Positions 28,562 to 36,738 of a stretch of 64,000 bases of DNA are shown here, one piece after another; position 1 is the stretch's first letter; every line of letters begins with the position of its first letter. The translations under genes were made by a program, and so were the position numbers. Below the pieces are notes generated by a model, which saw nothing but the letters and a program-made list of their open reading frames with translations, was not told the DNA's origin and searched no databases. The stretch is from Deltaproteobacteria bacterium. GTDB lineage: Bacteria > Desulfobacterota > Desulfomonilia > Desulfomonilales > Desulfomonilaceae. The DNA lies in contig VGSG01000008.1 in NCBI GenBank assembly GCA_016875095.1, positions 1-64,000 of the forward strand, in the 5' to 3' direction.

Positions 28562-29560
28562 ATGAGGAGAATCGTCCTTCTTGCGCTCTTGAGCCTCACT
28601 TTGGTCGGAGGCTTCGTCGAATCGGCCACCGGCCAAGTTGACGCGCTCCCGTCGTGGAACGAAGGGCCATCGAAGAAAGCGATCGTGGAGTTCGTCAAGC
28701 AGGTGACAAAGGAAGGCAGCCCGAATTTTGTCGCTCCCGCGGAGCGCATAGCGGTTCTTGACAATGACGGCACGCTTTGGAGCGAGCAGCCGGCGTACTT
28801 CCAGCTCCTCTTTGCAATAGACAGAGTGAAGGCGCTCGCGGCGACTCACCCCGAGTGGAAGGACCAGGAGCCGTTTAAGTCCGTTCTCGCCGGTGATATG
28901 AAGGGCGTCCTTGCGGGTGGCAAGCCGGGTCTCGCGAAGATTATCATGATGACGCACGCGGGCATGACCAGCCAGGAGTTCGACAGGATCGTCAAGGAAT
29001 GGATCGGCTCTGCCAGACATCCTCGCTTTAAGAGGCCCTACACCGAGCTGGTCTATCAGCCGATGCTTGAGCTGCTCTCCTACCTGCGCGCTCAAGGCTT
29101 CAAGACTTATATCGTGTCCGGTAGCGGCGTGGAGTTCCTGCGCGCGTGGGCGGAGAAGATCTACGGCGTGCCGCCCGAACAGACGATCGGTTCACGCCTC
29201 AAGCTCAAGTGGGAACTACGCGATGGAAAGCCGGCGCTTCTGCGGCTTCCCGATGTGGATTTCATAGACGATAAAGAGGGCAAACCCATCGGCATTCAAC
29301 AAAACATCGGCCGACGACCGATTCTTGCTTTCGGCAATTCGGACGGAGATCATGAGATGCTGCAATGGACCGCGGCGGGAACCGGGCTTCGCTTGATGGG
29401 CATCGTGCATCACACGGACGCGGAGCGTGAGTGGGCGTACGATCGGGAATCGTCAGTTGGACGGCTCGACAAGGCCCTGGATGACGCGCGCCAAAAGGGG
29501 TGGCTCGTGGTGGACATGAAACGGGACTGGAAGGTGGTTTTTCCGTTCGAGGCGAAGTGA
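28562..29560 (+). CDS. Exported HAD-superfamily phosphatase
   Basis: 332 residues from ATG 28562, with GGAGGA just upstream. Signal peptide about 1-24. HAD motif I is AVLDNDGTLW (nucleophile and acid/base Asp), motif II YIVSGSGVEFL, motif IV FGNSDGDHEML; the Lys of motif III lies in the LKLKWELRDGKPALL region. The all-helical cap after motif I fits a phosphoserine-phosphatase-like C1 member. Export suggests a nonspecific periplasmic acid phosphatase that scavenges phosphate. It is probably transcribed on its own; the 205 bases before it hold no clear structure. Confidence 0.9.
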   Translation: MRRIVLLALLSLTLVGGFVESATGQVDALPSWNEGPSKKAIVEFVKQVTKEGSPNFVAPAERIAVLDNDGTLWSEQPAYFQLLFAIDRVKALAATHPEWKDQEPFKSVLAGDMKGVLAGGKPGLAKIIMMTHAGMTSQEFDRIVKEWIGSARHPRFKRPYTELVYQPMLELLSYLRAQGFKTYIVSGSGVEFLRAWAEKIYGVPPEQTIGSRLKLKWELRDGKPALLRLPDVDFIDDKEGKPIGIQQNIGRRPILAFGNSDGDHEMLQWTAAGTGLRLMGIVHHTDAEREWAYDRESSVGRLDKALDDARQKGWLVVDMKRDWKVVFPFEAK

Positions 29561-29994
29561 GCTATCTCGAATTGAATACTTCCTGATCGTGACCGAGATT
29601 GGTTCGAGTTCTCCGGTAAGACGCGGAGCGTGAGCTAAAATTCATACCCGATTCACTAACAAAAAACCCGCATTTGCCTGGTTTGGGAAGAATTTTGATA
29701 AGTTAAAGCATTCGCATCGAGGGCAAAGAGGAAAGTGCCACGATTTGGTTGACTTTTCTGAAAGCGAGCCCTATTTTTAAAGTGTCCTACTTTTGAACAA
29801 ATTTCGGGGAATTCTGGACAAGCTATTAGCGGAAGGCGTTTGCTACGAGTACCGCAGCTCGGAGTTCTTGATCCAAAGGGAGTCACGGAACAGTATCATT
29901 AACGGTCACCGATCCGTATACGAGGGAGGCTAAAATCAGGATCTGATTTTCGCAGCCACTCCCAATCCAGAATGGCCCCATTGGGGGGTGAACG
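29561..29994. other. Intergenic region ahead of the signalling cluster
   Basis: 434 bases, more AT-rich than the flanks. A 46-codon TTG-initiated frame (29793-29933) ends here but lacks a ribosome binding site. The notable structure is the palindrome listed at 29932-29950. TGGCAC occurs on the minus strand near 29737 but without a correctly spaced GC, so it is not a sigma-54 promoter. Confidence 0.5.
29932..29950. promoter_or_regulatory. Perfect 19-base palindrome, likely operator
   Basis: AAAATCAG-GAT-CTGATTTT: two perfect eight-base arms around three bases, ending 44 bases before the GTG of the first signalling gene. AT-rich arms and the position near a promoter fit a repressor or activator operator better than a terminator, although a transcript ending here could also fold it. 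Confidence 0.5.
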
Positions 29995-30384
29995 GTGAAG
30001 CAGCTTCGAGTGCTTGCCGTGAAAGATCGCGAGGAAGCGGAGCATCTCTTAGAAGACACGGTCACGCGGTGCGGACACCGCGTGGTGGGGGTCGTAAAGG
30101 CGGACGAAAGTCTTGTTGAACAGATTACGGAGCTACAACCGGATATCATTCTTCTCGATATCTCGACGATGAAGACCGGACCCGGAATTGACGCGGTTCG
30201 AAGCATAACATCCCGGTATCAGATCCCTCTCTTATTGGTCACTGATGCGGTTGACGCCACCGTTCCTGACTTCCTGGAATCGATCGACGCGGCGGGGTGT
30301 TTGGTTAAGCCCATCGGCGAACCGGAGCTGCGAGTCGCAATGGATGCCGCGATTCGTTATCAGGCCGCGCTGAACGACGGCTGA
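29995..30384 (+). CDS. Single-domain response regulator receiver protein
   Basis: 129 residues, GTG start just after a GGGGGGTGAAC stretch. It shows a receiver fold: beta-1 LRVLAVKD, phospho-acceptor Asp in PDIILLDIS, the Thr/Ser switch in LLVTDAV and the conserved Lys in CLVKPIGEPE. The first acidic pocket is reduced (VKDREEAE rather than VDDD). No output domain is attached, so it works by protein contact, as CheY or Spo0F do. It starts the signalling block and is followed eight bases later by the histidine kinase. Confidence 0.85.
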   Translation: MKQLRVLAVKDREEAEHLLEDTVTRCGHRVVGVVKADESLVEQITELQPDIILLDISTMKTGPGIDAVRSITSRYQIPLLLVTDAVDATVPDFLESIDAAGCLVKPIGEPELRVAMDAAIRYQAALNDG

Positions 30385-30392
30385 AACTTGCC

Positions 30393-32516
30393 TTGGAGAG
30401 CTCTCAAATTGGGGTGTGGGACCTCAATCTTCAAACATGGGAGGCGTTCTATGATGTGACATCGGGTGGGATGTTCGGCTATGCGCCGGATGACTACATT
30501 TGGACGGTGTCCGGGTGGGGTAGCCTTGTCCATCCGGACGATCTTCGTCCGATTAGAAAAGCGTTCAACGCGCACGTCAGAGGAGAGACCCCCGGTTACG
30601 AGTGCGAGCACCGGATACGCGCAAAGTCCGACGAGTGGCGTTGGAACCTTGCCAGAGGCAGGGTGGTGGAATTCGACCGGAACGGCGCTCCGCTGAGGAT
30701 GGTGGGAACCAACCAGGATATTACCGAGCGGAAACTCCTTGAAGAAGATCTCAGAGCCTTGCGGGCCGATTTCGGAGATGACTCGGAGAGTCGCGTGACC
30801 GCGCCCGAGGAAGCCGGTCTTGATTACAAAGGCCTTATGGAAAAGGTCAAAGCGCTGAGCGGCCGGCTTCGCGCCTCCTTCGCAAGATATCAATTATTAA
30901 TTGATAACCTTCGTGAAGGCATTTGTGTCGCCGAAGGCGGGTTCCTCCGGTTCGTGAATCCTTATGGCGCTCATATTATGGGGTATTCTCTTGATGAACT
31001 CATGTCACGACCTTTCATGGAATTCGTGCATCCCGAAGACCGCGACTTCGTCATAAAACGATACCTACTTCGATTGCAAGGGCAGCTCGAAGGTGGGGAC
31101 ACGAGCTTTCGGATCATACATGCTTCAGGAGAGACGAGGTGGCTCGAAGGCGCAACGGTGCGCGTGGCGTGGGAAGGTAAACCCGCAGTCTTGATGGTTG
31201 CCTCGGATGTCACGGAGCGTCGAGAAGCCGAGGAAGAGCTTCAAAGGTCGGAGCAGCTCCTGCGGCTTACGTTCGACACCATGGGCAGTGGACTGCTGAT
31301 CATAGGCCCCCATGGTGAGATCCTGATGGCGAATCTGTATGCGCGGCATTGTCTTGGACTTGATGACACCAGTATCGGCCGAACGCTCTTGGAAGTCCTT
31401 CAAGACGTGGGCCACTGGGAGGGTCTCAATCACCACGAAACCAAAGCCTCCACCACGATAACCTTGCGGAACGGAAAACGAAAGACCATCGGTTACAACT
31501 GCGCGAGTCTTGAAGCCGAGGGGTCTTATATGCTGCTGTTCAGGGACTTGTCGGCCCTCGCAGAGAGTGAGGAGCGGCGGCGAAGGGCGGAGCAATTGGC
31601 TCTCGTGGGCGAAACCGCGGCGAGATTGGCTCACGATATCAAGAATCCTCTGACAAGCGTTCTTTCCGGGCTTCATGCGCTGAGAAGTTCGAAGAATCTG
31701 ATCTCTGAGGACCGTTACATTGTCGAGTTGGTCCTCGATGAGGTGCGGTCGCTGAATGCGACCGTGAAACATCTCTTGGAGGGGACTCGCACGTCGAGTA
31801 TGACCGTAGCTCGGGTTGATGTGCGCGCTCTCTTGGCGGGGCGCCTTGAATTTCATAAGCTGATGGCGCAAAGCGCCGGAGTTCATATATCTCTCGCGGA
31901 GGGTCCGGAGGGTGTTTTCGTAACGGGAGACGACCAATCCCTCCGCCGAGTCCTCGACAATCTTGTCCAGAATGCTCTTGACGCCTGTGGGAGGGGCGAT
32001 TCCATTCGATTGGGCTGGCGGATCGTGCCGCAGCCCGAAAAGCATTTACTGGCCGGTGATTTCTCCGAAACAGTGGTTGGGATCTCTGTAGAAGATACAG
32101 GCCGGGGCCTCTCCGACTCCATTAGCAAGTCCGGCTTGTTTAGACCCTTCGTGACGACCAAGTCTTCCGGCAGCGGCCTCGGGCTTGCGGTGTCCCAGGA
32201 AATCGCCGAAATACACGGGGGATGGATACGGGTGGGTTCATCGCGGGACAAGGGGACTACCTTTGAAATGCTGTTGCCCGCAGGCGATCGACCCCGATGC
32301 TGGGAGAGCAGATGCGCGACAAAAGATTGTGGGCCTCAATCCGAGAATGGATGTTTGCGTTGCGAAGTCAAGATGTCCGGGTCTGACACCTTCTGTTGGG
32401 TTTTGAGGGGTCTTACTCACAGGGCGGAGACGGGCGTCTGGCCGGATAGATGCCTCAACTGTTTCGTATTCCGGCAATCGGTTTTCCTGGCGCCTGACAA
32501 GCCGCCAGGTGTCTGA
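30393..32516 (+). CDS. Cytoplasmic multi-PAS histidine kinase with Cys-rich tail
   Basis: 707 residues, TTG start; the gene lies between the receiver gene and the NtrC-type gene. Three PAS domains: about 5-120 (ending VGTNQDITERK), about 165-285 (ending VASDVTERREA) and about 290-395. The HisKA domain has His414 (ARLAHDIKNPLTS); the ATPase has LVQNALDAC (N box), VEDTGRGL and SGSGLGLAVSQEIAEIHGG. No transmembrane helix is seen. The last 75 residues carry nine cysteines, including CWE, CLRC, FCW and CLNC, in a pattern resembling two-CW-type cysteine-rich domains, possibly a metal or FeS site for redox sensing. The likely partner is the NtrC-type protein 15 bases downstream. Confidence 0.9.
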   Translation: MESSQIGVWDLNLQTWEAFYDVTSGGMFGYAPDDYIWTVSGWGSLVHPDDLRPIRKAFNAHVRGETPGYECEHRIRAKSDEWRWNLARGRVVEFDRNGAPLRMVGTNQDITERKLLEEDLRALRADFGDDSESRVTAPEEAGLDYKGLMEKVKALSGRLRASFARYQLLIDNLREGICVAEGGFLRFVNPYGAHIMGYSLDELMSRPFMEFVHPEDRDFVIKRYLLRLQGQLEGGDTSFRIIHASGETRWLEGATVRVAWEGKPAVLMVASDVTERREAEEELQRSEQLLRLTFDTMGSGLLIIGPHGEILMANLYARHCLGLDDTSIGRTLLEVLQDVGHWEGLNHHETKASTTITLRNGKRKTIGYNCASLEAEGSYMLLFRDLSALAESEERRRRAEQLALVGETAARLAHDIKNPLTSVLSGLHALRSSKNLISEDRYIVELVLDEVRSLNATVKHLLEGTRTSSMTVARVDVRALLAGRLEFHKLMAQSAGVHISLAEGPEGVFVTGDDQSLRRVLDNLVQNALDACGRGDSIRLGWRIVPQPEKHLLAGDFSETVVGISVEDTGRGLSDSISKSGLFRPFVTTKSSGSGLGLAVSQEIAEIHGGWIRVGSSRDKGTTFEMLLPAGDRPRCWESRCATKDCGPQSENGCLRCEVKMSGSDTFCWVLRGLTHRAETGVWPDRCLNCFVFRQSVFLAPDKPPGV

Positions 32517-32531
32517 CCGGAACGCAGGGCA

Positions 32532-33932
32532 ATGTTTGAGAGAATTCTTATCGTTGATGACGATGTCCAACTAGCGAAGAGTCTTGAGTTCTTGCTGAAA
32601 CGCGAGGGATATCATGCGTTAAGCGCTCACCACGGCGCCGAAGCGCGTAGGCTTGTCTCAAGCGCCTATCCCGACGTGATCCTCCTGGACCTGGGGCTTC
32701 CCGATGTAGACGGCATCACCCTCATGGGCGAATTGCGTCAGATCCATCAGGATGCCTGCTTTCTTATCGTCACGGCGAACACGGCCATAAAGACCGCCGT
32801 GGCGGCCATGCGCAACGGAGCGACCGATTACCTGACAAAGCCGTTCGAAGCCGAGGAACTCACCTTGGCAATAAGTCGGGCGATCCGGGACCGAATCAAG
32901 GACGAGGAAATAATCCGACTGCGAAAAGAAGCCAGGCCGTTACCTCGGCCTTTAGCGAATGCTACGGCAGCTTCCGGTCCTCCGTCACCATATCCCTCCA
33001 AGTCAATGCGCGGAGTTCTTGCTCAGGCGAAACAGGCCGCGGACCGGAACACCATCGTCCTGCTCCTGGGCGAAAGCGGGGCCGGAAAGGATTACGTGGC
33101 CAAGTTTATTCACGAATGCTCGCCCCGGGCCGGCGGACCCTTCTTTTCCATCAACTGTGCGGCCGTTTCTTCCGAACTTGCCGAATCGGAACTGTTCGGA
33201 CACGAGCCCGGCGCCTTTACCGGAGCGAGAGGGCGGAAGCGAGGCCTGCTGGAACTTGCCGATCAAGGCACGTTGCTGTTGAACGAGGTGGGAGACCTAC
33301 CGCCGCCCTTGCAAGCAAAACTGCTGACGTTCCTTGACACCAAGGAATTCACCCGCGTCGGAGGGCAGATCCAAGTCCTCTGCAAGGCGCGTATCATCGC
33401 CGCCACAAACAGAAATTTAGAGCGAGAGGTAGCCGGGGGCAGATTCAGGGCCGATCTTTACTATCGACTCAACGTGTTTTCGGTCACCGTCCCGCCACTG
33501 CGGGAAAGGGTTTTGGATATACCTCTTCTGGTTCGCGATATCGTACAGCAATTGGTGGATGAAATGGGGTTCCCCGAAGCCCCGCAAATCGACGGAGAGG
33601 CCATGGATTTACTCTGCAACTACCATTGGCCGGGGAACGTGAGGGAGCTTCGGAATGTGCTGGAACGAGCCTTGATTCTCTGCAGCGGGCAGCGAATAAC
33701 GCCCTCCTGTTTGACAATAGGAAGCGGCCCTCGGGAGGGCCCGGAATGGTCATTCACTGTAGGTTTCCCCAGCGGCCAAACGATTCACGAGGTAATTTCA
33801 GAGGCCAAAGGCTCTCTGATTGCCGAGGCCCTGCGTCGTTCGCGGAACAGCAAACAAGGAGCGGCCAAGCTCCTTGGCATTTCTCGCCACGCTCTTGCCC
33901 ATCAGATGAAGTTTCTCGCCATTAACGAGTGA
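32532..33932 (+). CDS. NtrC-family sigma-54-dependent response regulator
   Basis: 466 residues. Receiver domain with Asp53 (DVILLDLGLPD) and Lys near 103 (YLTKPFEAEE). AAA+ activator domain at about 155-385: Walker A GESGAGKDY near 180, the sigma-54 loop GAFTGA near 226, and LLLNEVGDLPP for Walker B. A Fis-type HTH ends the protein (KQGAAKLLGISRHALAHQMK). It should oligomerise on DNA and open sigma-54 promoters when phosphorylated. Directly downstream lie a perfect palindrome and a sigma-54 promoter candidate, which makes the following operon its likely target. Confidence 0.95.
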   Translation: MFERILIVDDDVQLAKSLEFLLKREGYHALSAHHGAEARRLVSSAYPDVILLDLGLPDVDGITLMGELRQIHQDACFLIVTANTAIKTAVAAMRNGATDYLTKPFEAEELTLAISRAIRDRIKDEEIIRLRKEARPLPRPLANATAASGPPSPYPSKSMRGVLAQAKQAADRNTIVLLLGESGAGKDYVAKFIHECSPRAGGPFFSINCAAVSSELAESELFGHEPGAFTGARGRKRGLLELADQGTLLLNEVGDLPPPLQAKLLTFLDTKEFTRVGGQIQVLCKARIIAATNRNLEREVAGGRFRADLYYRLNVFSVTVPPLRERVLDIPLLVRDIVQQLVDEMGFPEAPQIDGEAMDLLCNYHWPGNVRELRNVLERALILCSGQRITPSCLTIGSGPREGPEWSFTVGFPSGQTIHEVISEAKGSLIAEALRRSRNSKQGAAKLLGISRHALAHQMKFLAINE

Positions 33933-34020
33933 GGGGCACGCACCTTCCTCGTCCGCGCGAGTGATTTCCACGCATTGCGGCAATCGTAACTGCCGGTAAT
34001 TACAGGGTCACGACATTAGG

Positions 34021-34035
34021 GCGTGATAATCACGC
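34021..34035. promoter_or_regulatory. Perfect 15-base palindrome, possible upstream activator site
   Basis: GCGTGATAATCACGC, two seven-base arms around a central A. It lies 111 bases before the candidate sigma-54 promoter, a typical distance for an enhancer of an NtrC-type activator, whose gene ends 89 bases upstream. Binding is inference. Confidence 0.55.
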
Positions 34036-34146
34036 ATCTCAGCGCCAATCCTGCCACGGATAAGCCTCTTCCCTTCCCCTCGCATGACGCGCCTAATTAG
34101 CTGCTATTATTATACAATCTCGTTTCCCCTTTCATGCGTCCGCTCT

Positions 34147-34162
34147 TGGCACAGAACGTGCT
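34147..34162 (+). promoter_or_regulatory. Sigma-54 (RpoN) promoter candidate
   Basis: TGGCACAGAACGTGCT matches TGGCAC-N5-TTGCW except for one base, with the GG and GC at the required ten-base spacing. The predicted start is near 34172. It points at the receiver/roadblock/MglA operon and leaves a long leader containing the GC-rich hairpins at 34256-34309. Confidence 0.6.
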
Positions 34163-34255
34163 CCAAGGATGCAACAGTATGGCTCAACACCGCCCGTATC
34201 CCCATAGGCGTTTCAGTAAGCAGGTTGGTGATTTAGCGGGCTCCCTCTCACCCTG

Positions 34256-34309
34256 CCCTCTCCCGCCAGGGGAGAGGGTTTCCGGCCCCCCTCCCTTGAC
34301 GGGAGGGGG
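34256..34309. repeat. Two tandem GC-rich hairpins, REP-like
   Basis: First stem CCCTCTCCC (34256-34264) with GGGAGAGGG (34270-34278) around five bases. Second stem of nine pairs, C-rich 34287-34295 with G-rich 34301-34309, around TTGAC. Each is perfect. The sequence style matches widespread bacterial intergenic REP-type repeats; only this copy was seen in the window. It may slow transcription from the sigma-54 promoter or protect the mRNA. The rest of 33933-34532 has no ORF with a start site. Confidence 0.55.
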
Positions 34310-34532
34310 AAGGGGGCGGGTGATAACGAGCTGTAATCAAAGAGGCCGATTCCTTATTTGAAGCGCTATAGCCCGTATCCCGCAATGCGTGCGTTAAGCC
34401 GGCGCCCAAAACCGCGGCTTACCAACCGAGAGAAAGGCGGGACGAGTCACCATAGAACTTCAGTTCAGAGGAACATCGTCTGTTGAGAGCGCAAGAATGA
34501 GGTTATTACCGGTGCAACAGGAAGTCGGCATT

Positions 34533-34745
34533 ATGCATGACAAAATCGAGTTACTTATGCAGAGAGCGCGCAATCAAGACCGACTCCTTGAACAGCTTTC
34601 CGCCCAACTTGACGAAATCAGGACCGGCAATAGGGACCTTTCAGAGTTGGCGAGAAAAGTGGGCGAGCTAACGCTCGCCGTCGATGGACTCAAGGATTGG
34701 GTTCGCACGAGCCACGACCCATTCGCGGGATTACCGGAGCGATAA
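34533..34745 (+). CDS. Small coiled-coil protein
   Basis: 70 residues from ATG 34533 (AGGAAG eight bases upstream); ATG 34497 in the same frame has a poorer site. The sequence is almost one amphipathic helix with heptad-like Leu/Ile spacing (LLEQLSAQLDEI and LARKVGELTLAVDGL), so it should dimerise as a coiled coil. No family recognised. It is the first gene after the sigma-54 promoter candidate and lies 86 bases before the receiver/HisKA-like gene, so it may be a small adaptor of the signalling row. Confidence 0.5.
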   Translation: MHDKIELLMQRARNQDRLLEQLSAQLDEIRTGNRDLSELARKVGELTLAVDGLKDWVRTSHDPFAGLPER

Positions 34746-34831
34746 TGCGACAGGACAAATGATGGTCGGGGCCGTGCTGCTCGGGATAGGCCATTCCGTC
34801 GAGCAGATCGGAGAATCGCTGGAGCAAGAGG

Positions 34832-35476
34832 ATGGAGCGCACCGAAAAAGAGATCACAAGGATCTTGTTCGTGGAGGACCACGCGTCGCTGGCTTATATC
34901 ATGTGCTCGAACCTGGAAATGATGATCCCAGGGATACAGGTATTGAGAGCCGACTCCTGTTGGATGGCTCGTGAAATCGCGCTGGAAACCGGTCCGGAAT
35001 TGATAATCACGGACGTAAGGTTGGCTGACGGTGACGGTTTAGAACTCCTGGAAGAATTGTCGGCAATGATTCCCGGTGTGCGGGCCATCGTAACGAGCGG
35101 CGCAGCCCCCAACAAGAACAAGCGCTCAACGGATTTTGCCTTCCTTCCCAAACCCTACGAACCGCAAGATCTGGTTGACCTGGTGAAAAGCAAACTCGGC
35201 TTGCGGCGAAACGACAAAACGGATGAAGGTCCAAGCGCCTCTTCACCGCCGCACAGCGAAACGCCTTTCAGATATGACCCCCATCATCTACGAAACCGAC
35301 TCGCCGCTCTCTTGGCCGGTCTTAGGGTCTTGCAAGTGGAGCTGACGGTCCAGGCGGACGACCCGCAAGCCGTCCTACGCATTGCGAATGAGCAGGCGCC
35401 AAGACTGATTGAAATCACAGGGGAAATCTCTCGAATGCTACGCGAGTCGGAACATCGCCGTCTGAGGTCGGAATGA
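34832..35476 (+). CDS. Response regulator with C-terminal HisKA-like helical domain
   Basis: 214 residues. Residues about 10-125 are a receiver: LFVEDHASLA, acceptor Asp in LIITDVRLADGDG, Ser in IVTSGAA and Lys in FLPKPYEPQDL. After a Ser/Pro linker, about 150-205 is a helical pair that reads like a HisKA dimerisation domain (HHLRNRLAALLAGLRVLQ), with His151 or His152 where a phospho-acceptor could sit, but no ATPase domain follows. It may act as a phosphotransfer or decoy protein. Its stop overlaps the next start (ATGA). Confidence 0.8.
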   Translation: MERTEKEITRILFVEDHASLAYIMCSNLEMMIPGIQVLRADSCWMAREIALETGPELIITDVRLADGDGLELLEELSAMIPGVRAIVTSGAAPNKNKRSTDFAFLPKPYEPQDLVDLVKSKLGLRRNDKTDEGPSASSPPHSETPFRYDPHHLRNRLAALLAGLRVLQVELTVQADDPQAVLRIANEQAPRLIEITGEISRMLRESEHRRLRSE

Positions 35477-36207
35477 GCGACTGCAAGGGAACGGTGCTGC
35501 TGGTTGATGACGACCCGGAGGTGACCTGGGGAGTCGGGCGTTACCTCACTCGCGTGGGGTTTGCCGTGCACACCTGCGGGGATGGGGCCGAAGCGATTTC
35601 ATTATTGGAAGCCGGAGCATTCGATTTCGTCGTTACCGACATCAAAATGCCCCGCATGAATGGCCTGGCTCTTGTGGATTGGATGCGCGAGCACCGGCCG
35701 AGCGCAAAGGTTGCGGTAATGACCGCCTTTGGGGGACCGTCGATCCGAGCGATGAGCATAAGCAAGGGAGCGATGCTCTACTTGGAAAAACCGGTGGACC
35801 CGGAGTTCCTTGCCGATGTGTTGACTTCCACCTCGGAAGAGAAAGCCTTCTCAGGTCGAATCGACCAAATCGACATTCTTGATTACGTGCAACTCATCAT
35901 GCTCACCGGCAAGAAACTCGTTGTGGAAGTGCATTCCGGACAGGGAACTCACGGCGAGCTGTTCGTTGACAACGGCGCCATCATCCATGCGATGTGCGGC
36001 GAACTCGAAGGTGAAGAAGCAGTCTACCGGTGCCTAAGCTTCGAAGGGGGCAGCTTCCTGAACACACCGTGGAGGGAACCGCAGAAGGTTTCGGTATACA
36101 GACCGGGCGATTTTCTGCTGATAGAAGCTGCCAGAAAACGGGACGAGAGGAGATGCGGACCGTCAGGAACGATTGAAGATCGTCTCAACGTGAAGGACGA
36201 CGGGTGA
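35473..36207 (+). CDS. Response regulator with PATAN/DUF4388 output domain
   Basis: 244 residues. Receiver at about 5-122 with LLVDDDPEV, acceptor Asp in FVVTDIKMPRMNG, Thr in AVMTAFG and Lys in YLEKPVDPEF. The output part (about 130-215) is DUF4388/PATAN: LDYVQLIMLTGKKLVVEV, GELFVDNGAIIHAMCG and EEAVYRCLSFEGGSF. PATAN domains occur with roadblock/GTPase signalling proteins and are thought to mediate protein contacts. It overlaps the preceding gene by four bases and likely carries the phospho-signal to the GTPase module. Confidence 0.87.
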   Translation: MSDCKGTVLLVDDDPEVTWGVGRYLTRVGFAVHTCGDGAEAISLLEAGAFDFVVTDIKMPRMNGLALVDWMREHRPSAKVAVMTAFGGPSIRAMSISKGAMLYLEKPVDPEFLADVLTSTSEEKAFSGRIDQIDILDYVQLIMLTGKKLVVEVHSGQGTHGELFVDNGAIIHAMCGELEGEEAVYRCLSFEGGSFLNTPWREPQKVSVYRPGDFLLIEAARKRDERRCGPSGTIEDRLNVKDDG

Positions 36208-36250
36208 TGGATAACCCGATTAAATTACTTGGTATTGGAGGATCTGTGGA

Positions 36251-36727
36251 ATGAATGAAGATGCGGCCCAAAACCCCGGCCCCGTAACTCATATTCTTTC
36301 CTCGTTGATCGAAAGATCGGGAGCATTAACCGCATTGTTGGTGAGTAAGGAAGGAATGGTTATCACCGAAGCGGGAGACACGTCATACCTGAACACCACC
36401 GCCATGGCCGCGCTTGTGGCGGGCATGTTTTCCGCAACGCGTGAAGTGGCCCGCATCGTGGGTGAGAAACATTTTTCCATACTGCTTCAGCAGGGCGAGA
36501 GTCGCCATATTCACATCAGTCTCATACACGATTCAAAGATGATGGTTCTCATCTTCGAGGATCATCAGCGCATCGGTTTGGTTCGTTACGAGGCCCGACG
36601 GGCCGGAGAAGAGCTGAACAGCATACTGATGCCCACACTCAAGCCATCGGAAGCCGAACAAATCAGCACACCTCAATTCAAAGAATATGCCTTGAATTTG
36701 ATCGACCGCATTTTTCAGGCCAAGTGA
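36251..36727 (+). CDS. Roadblock/LC7 domain protein (MglB-like)
   Basis: 158 residues. A roadblock fold covers about 10-125: ALTALLVSKEGMVITEAGD, MAALVAGMFSATREVA, and the hydrophobic strand KMMVLIFEDHQRIGLVRY. MglB-type roadblock dimers are GTPase-activating partners of MglA. The gene ends three bases into the GTG-ATG region of the MglA gene, so the pair is probably made together, as in Myxococcus mglBA. A Ser/Glu-rich C-terminal extension of about 30 residues is present. Confidence 0.88.
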   Translation: MNEDAAQNPGPVTHILSSLIERSGALTALLVSKEGMVITEAGDTSYLNTTAMAALVAGMFSATREVARIVGEKHFSILLQQGESRHIHISLIHDSKMMVLIFEDHQRIGLVRYEARRAGEELNSILMPTLKPSEAEQISTPQFKEYALNLIDRIFQAK

Positions 36728-36738
36728 AGGACGGGACG

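Noticed and set aside
29720-29745. Possible sigma-54 promoter on the minus strand
   Set aside because: TGGCAC is present, but the GC element is three bases too far away for the -24/-12 spacing.
29793-29933. 46-codon TTG-initiated ORF before the signalling block
   Set aside because: Reads plausibly but has no ribosome binding site and no known homologue; kept only as a note.
33933-34500. Possible cyclic-di-GMP riboswitch in the leader of the signalling operon
   Set aside because: The region is structured, but the conserved GEMM core and receptor motifs were not found; GC-rich hairpins explain the structure.
34684-34974. 96-codon ORF overlapping the small coiled-coil and receiver genes
   Set aside because: It runs in another frame through two better-supported genes and has no family features.
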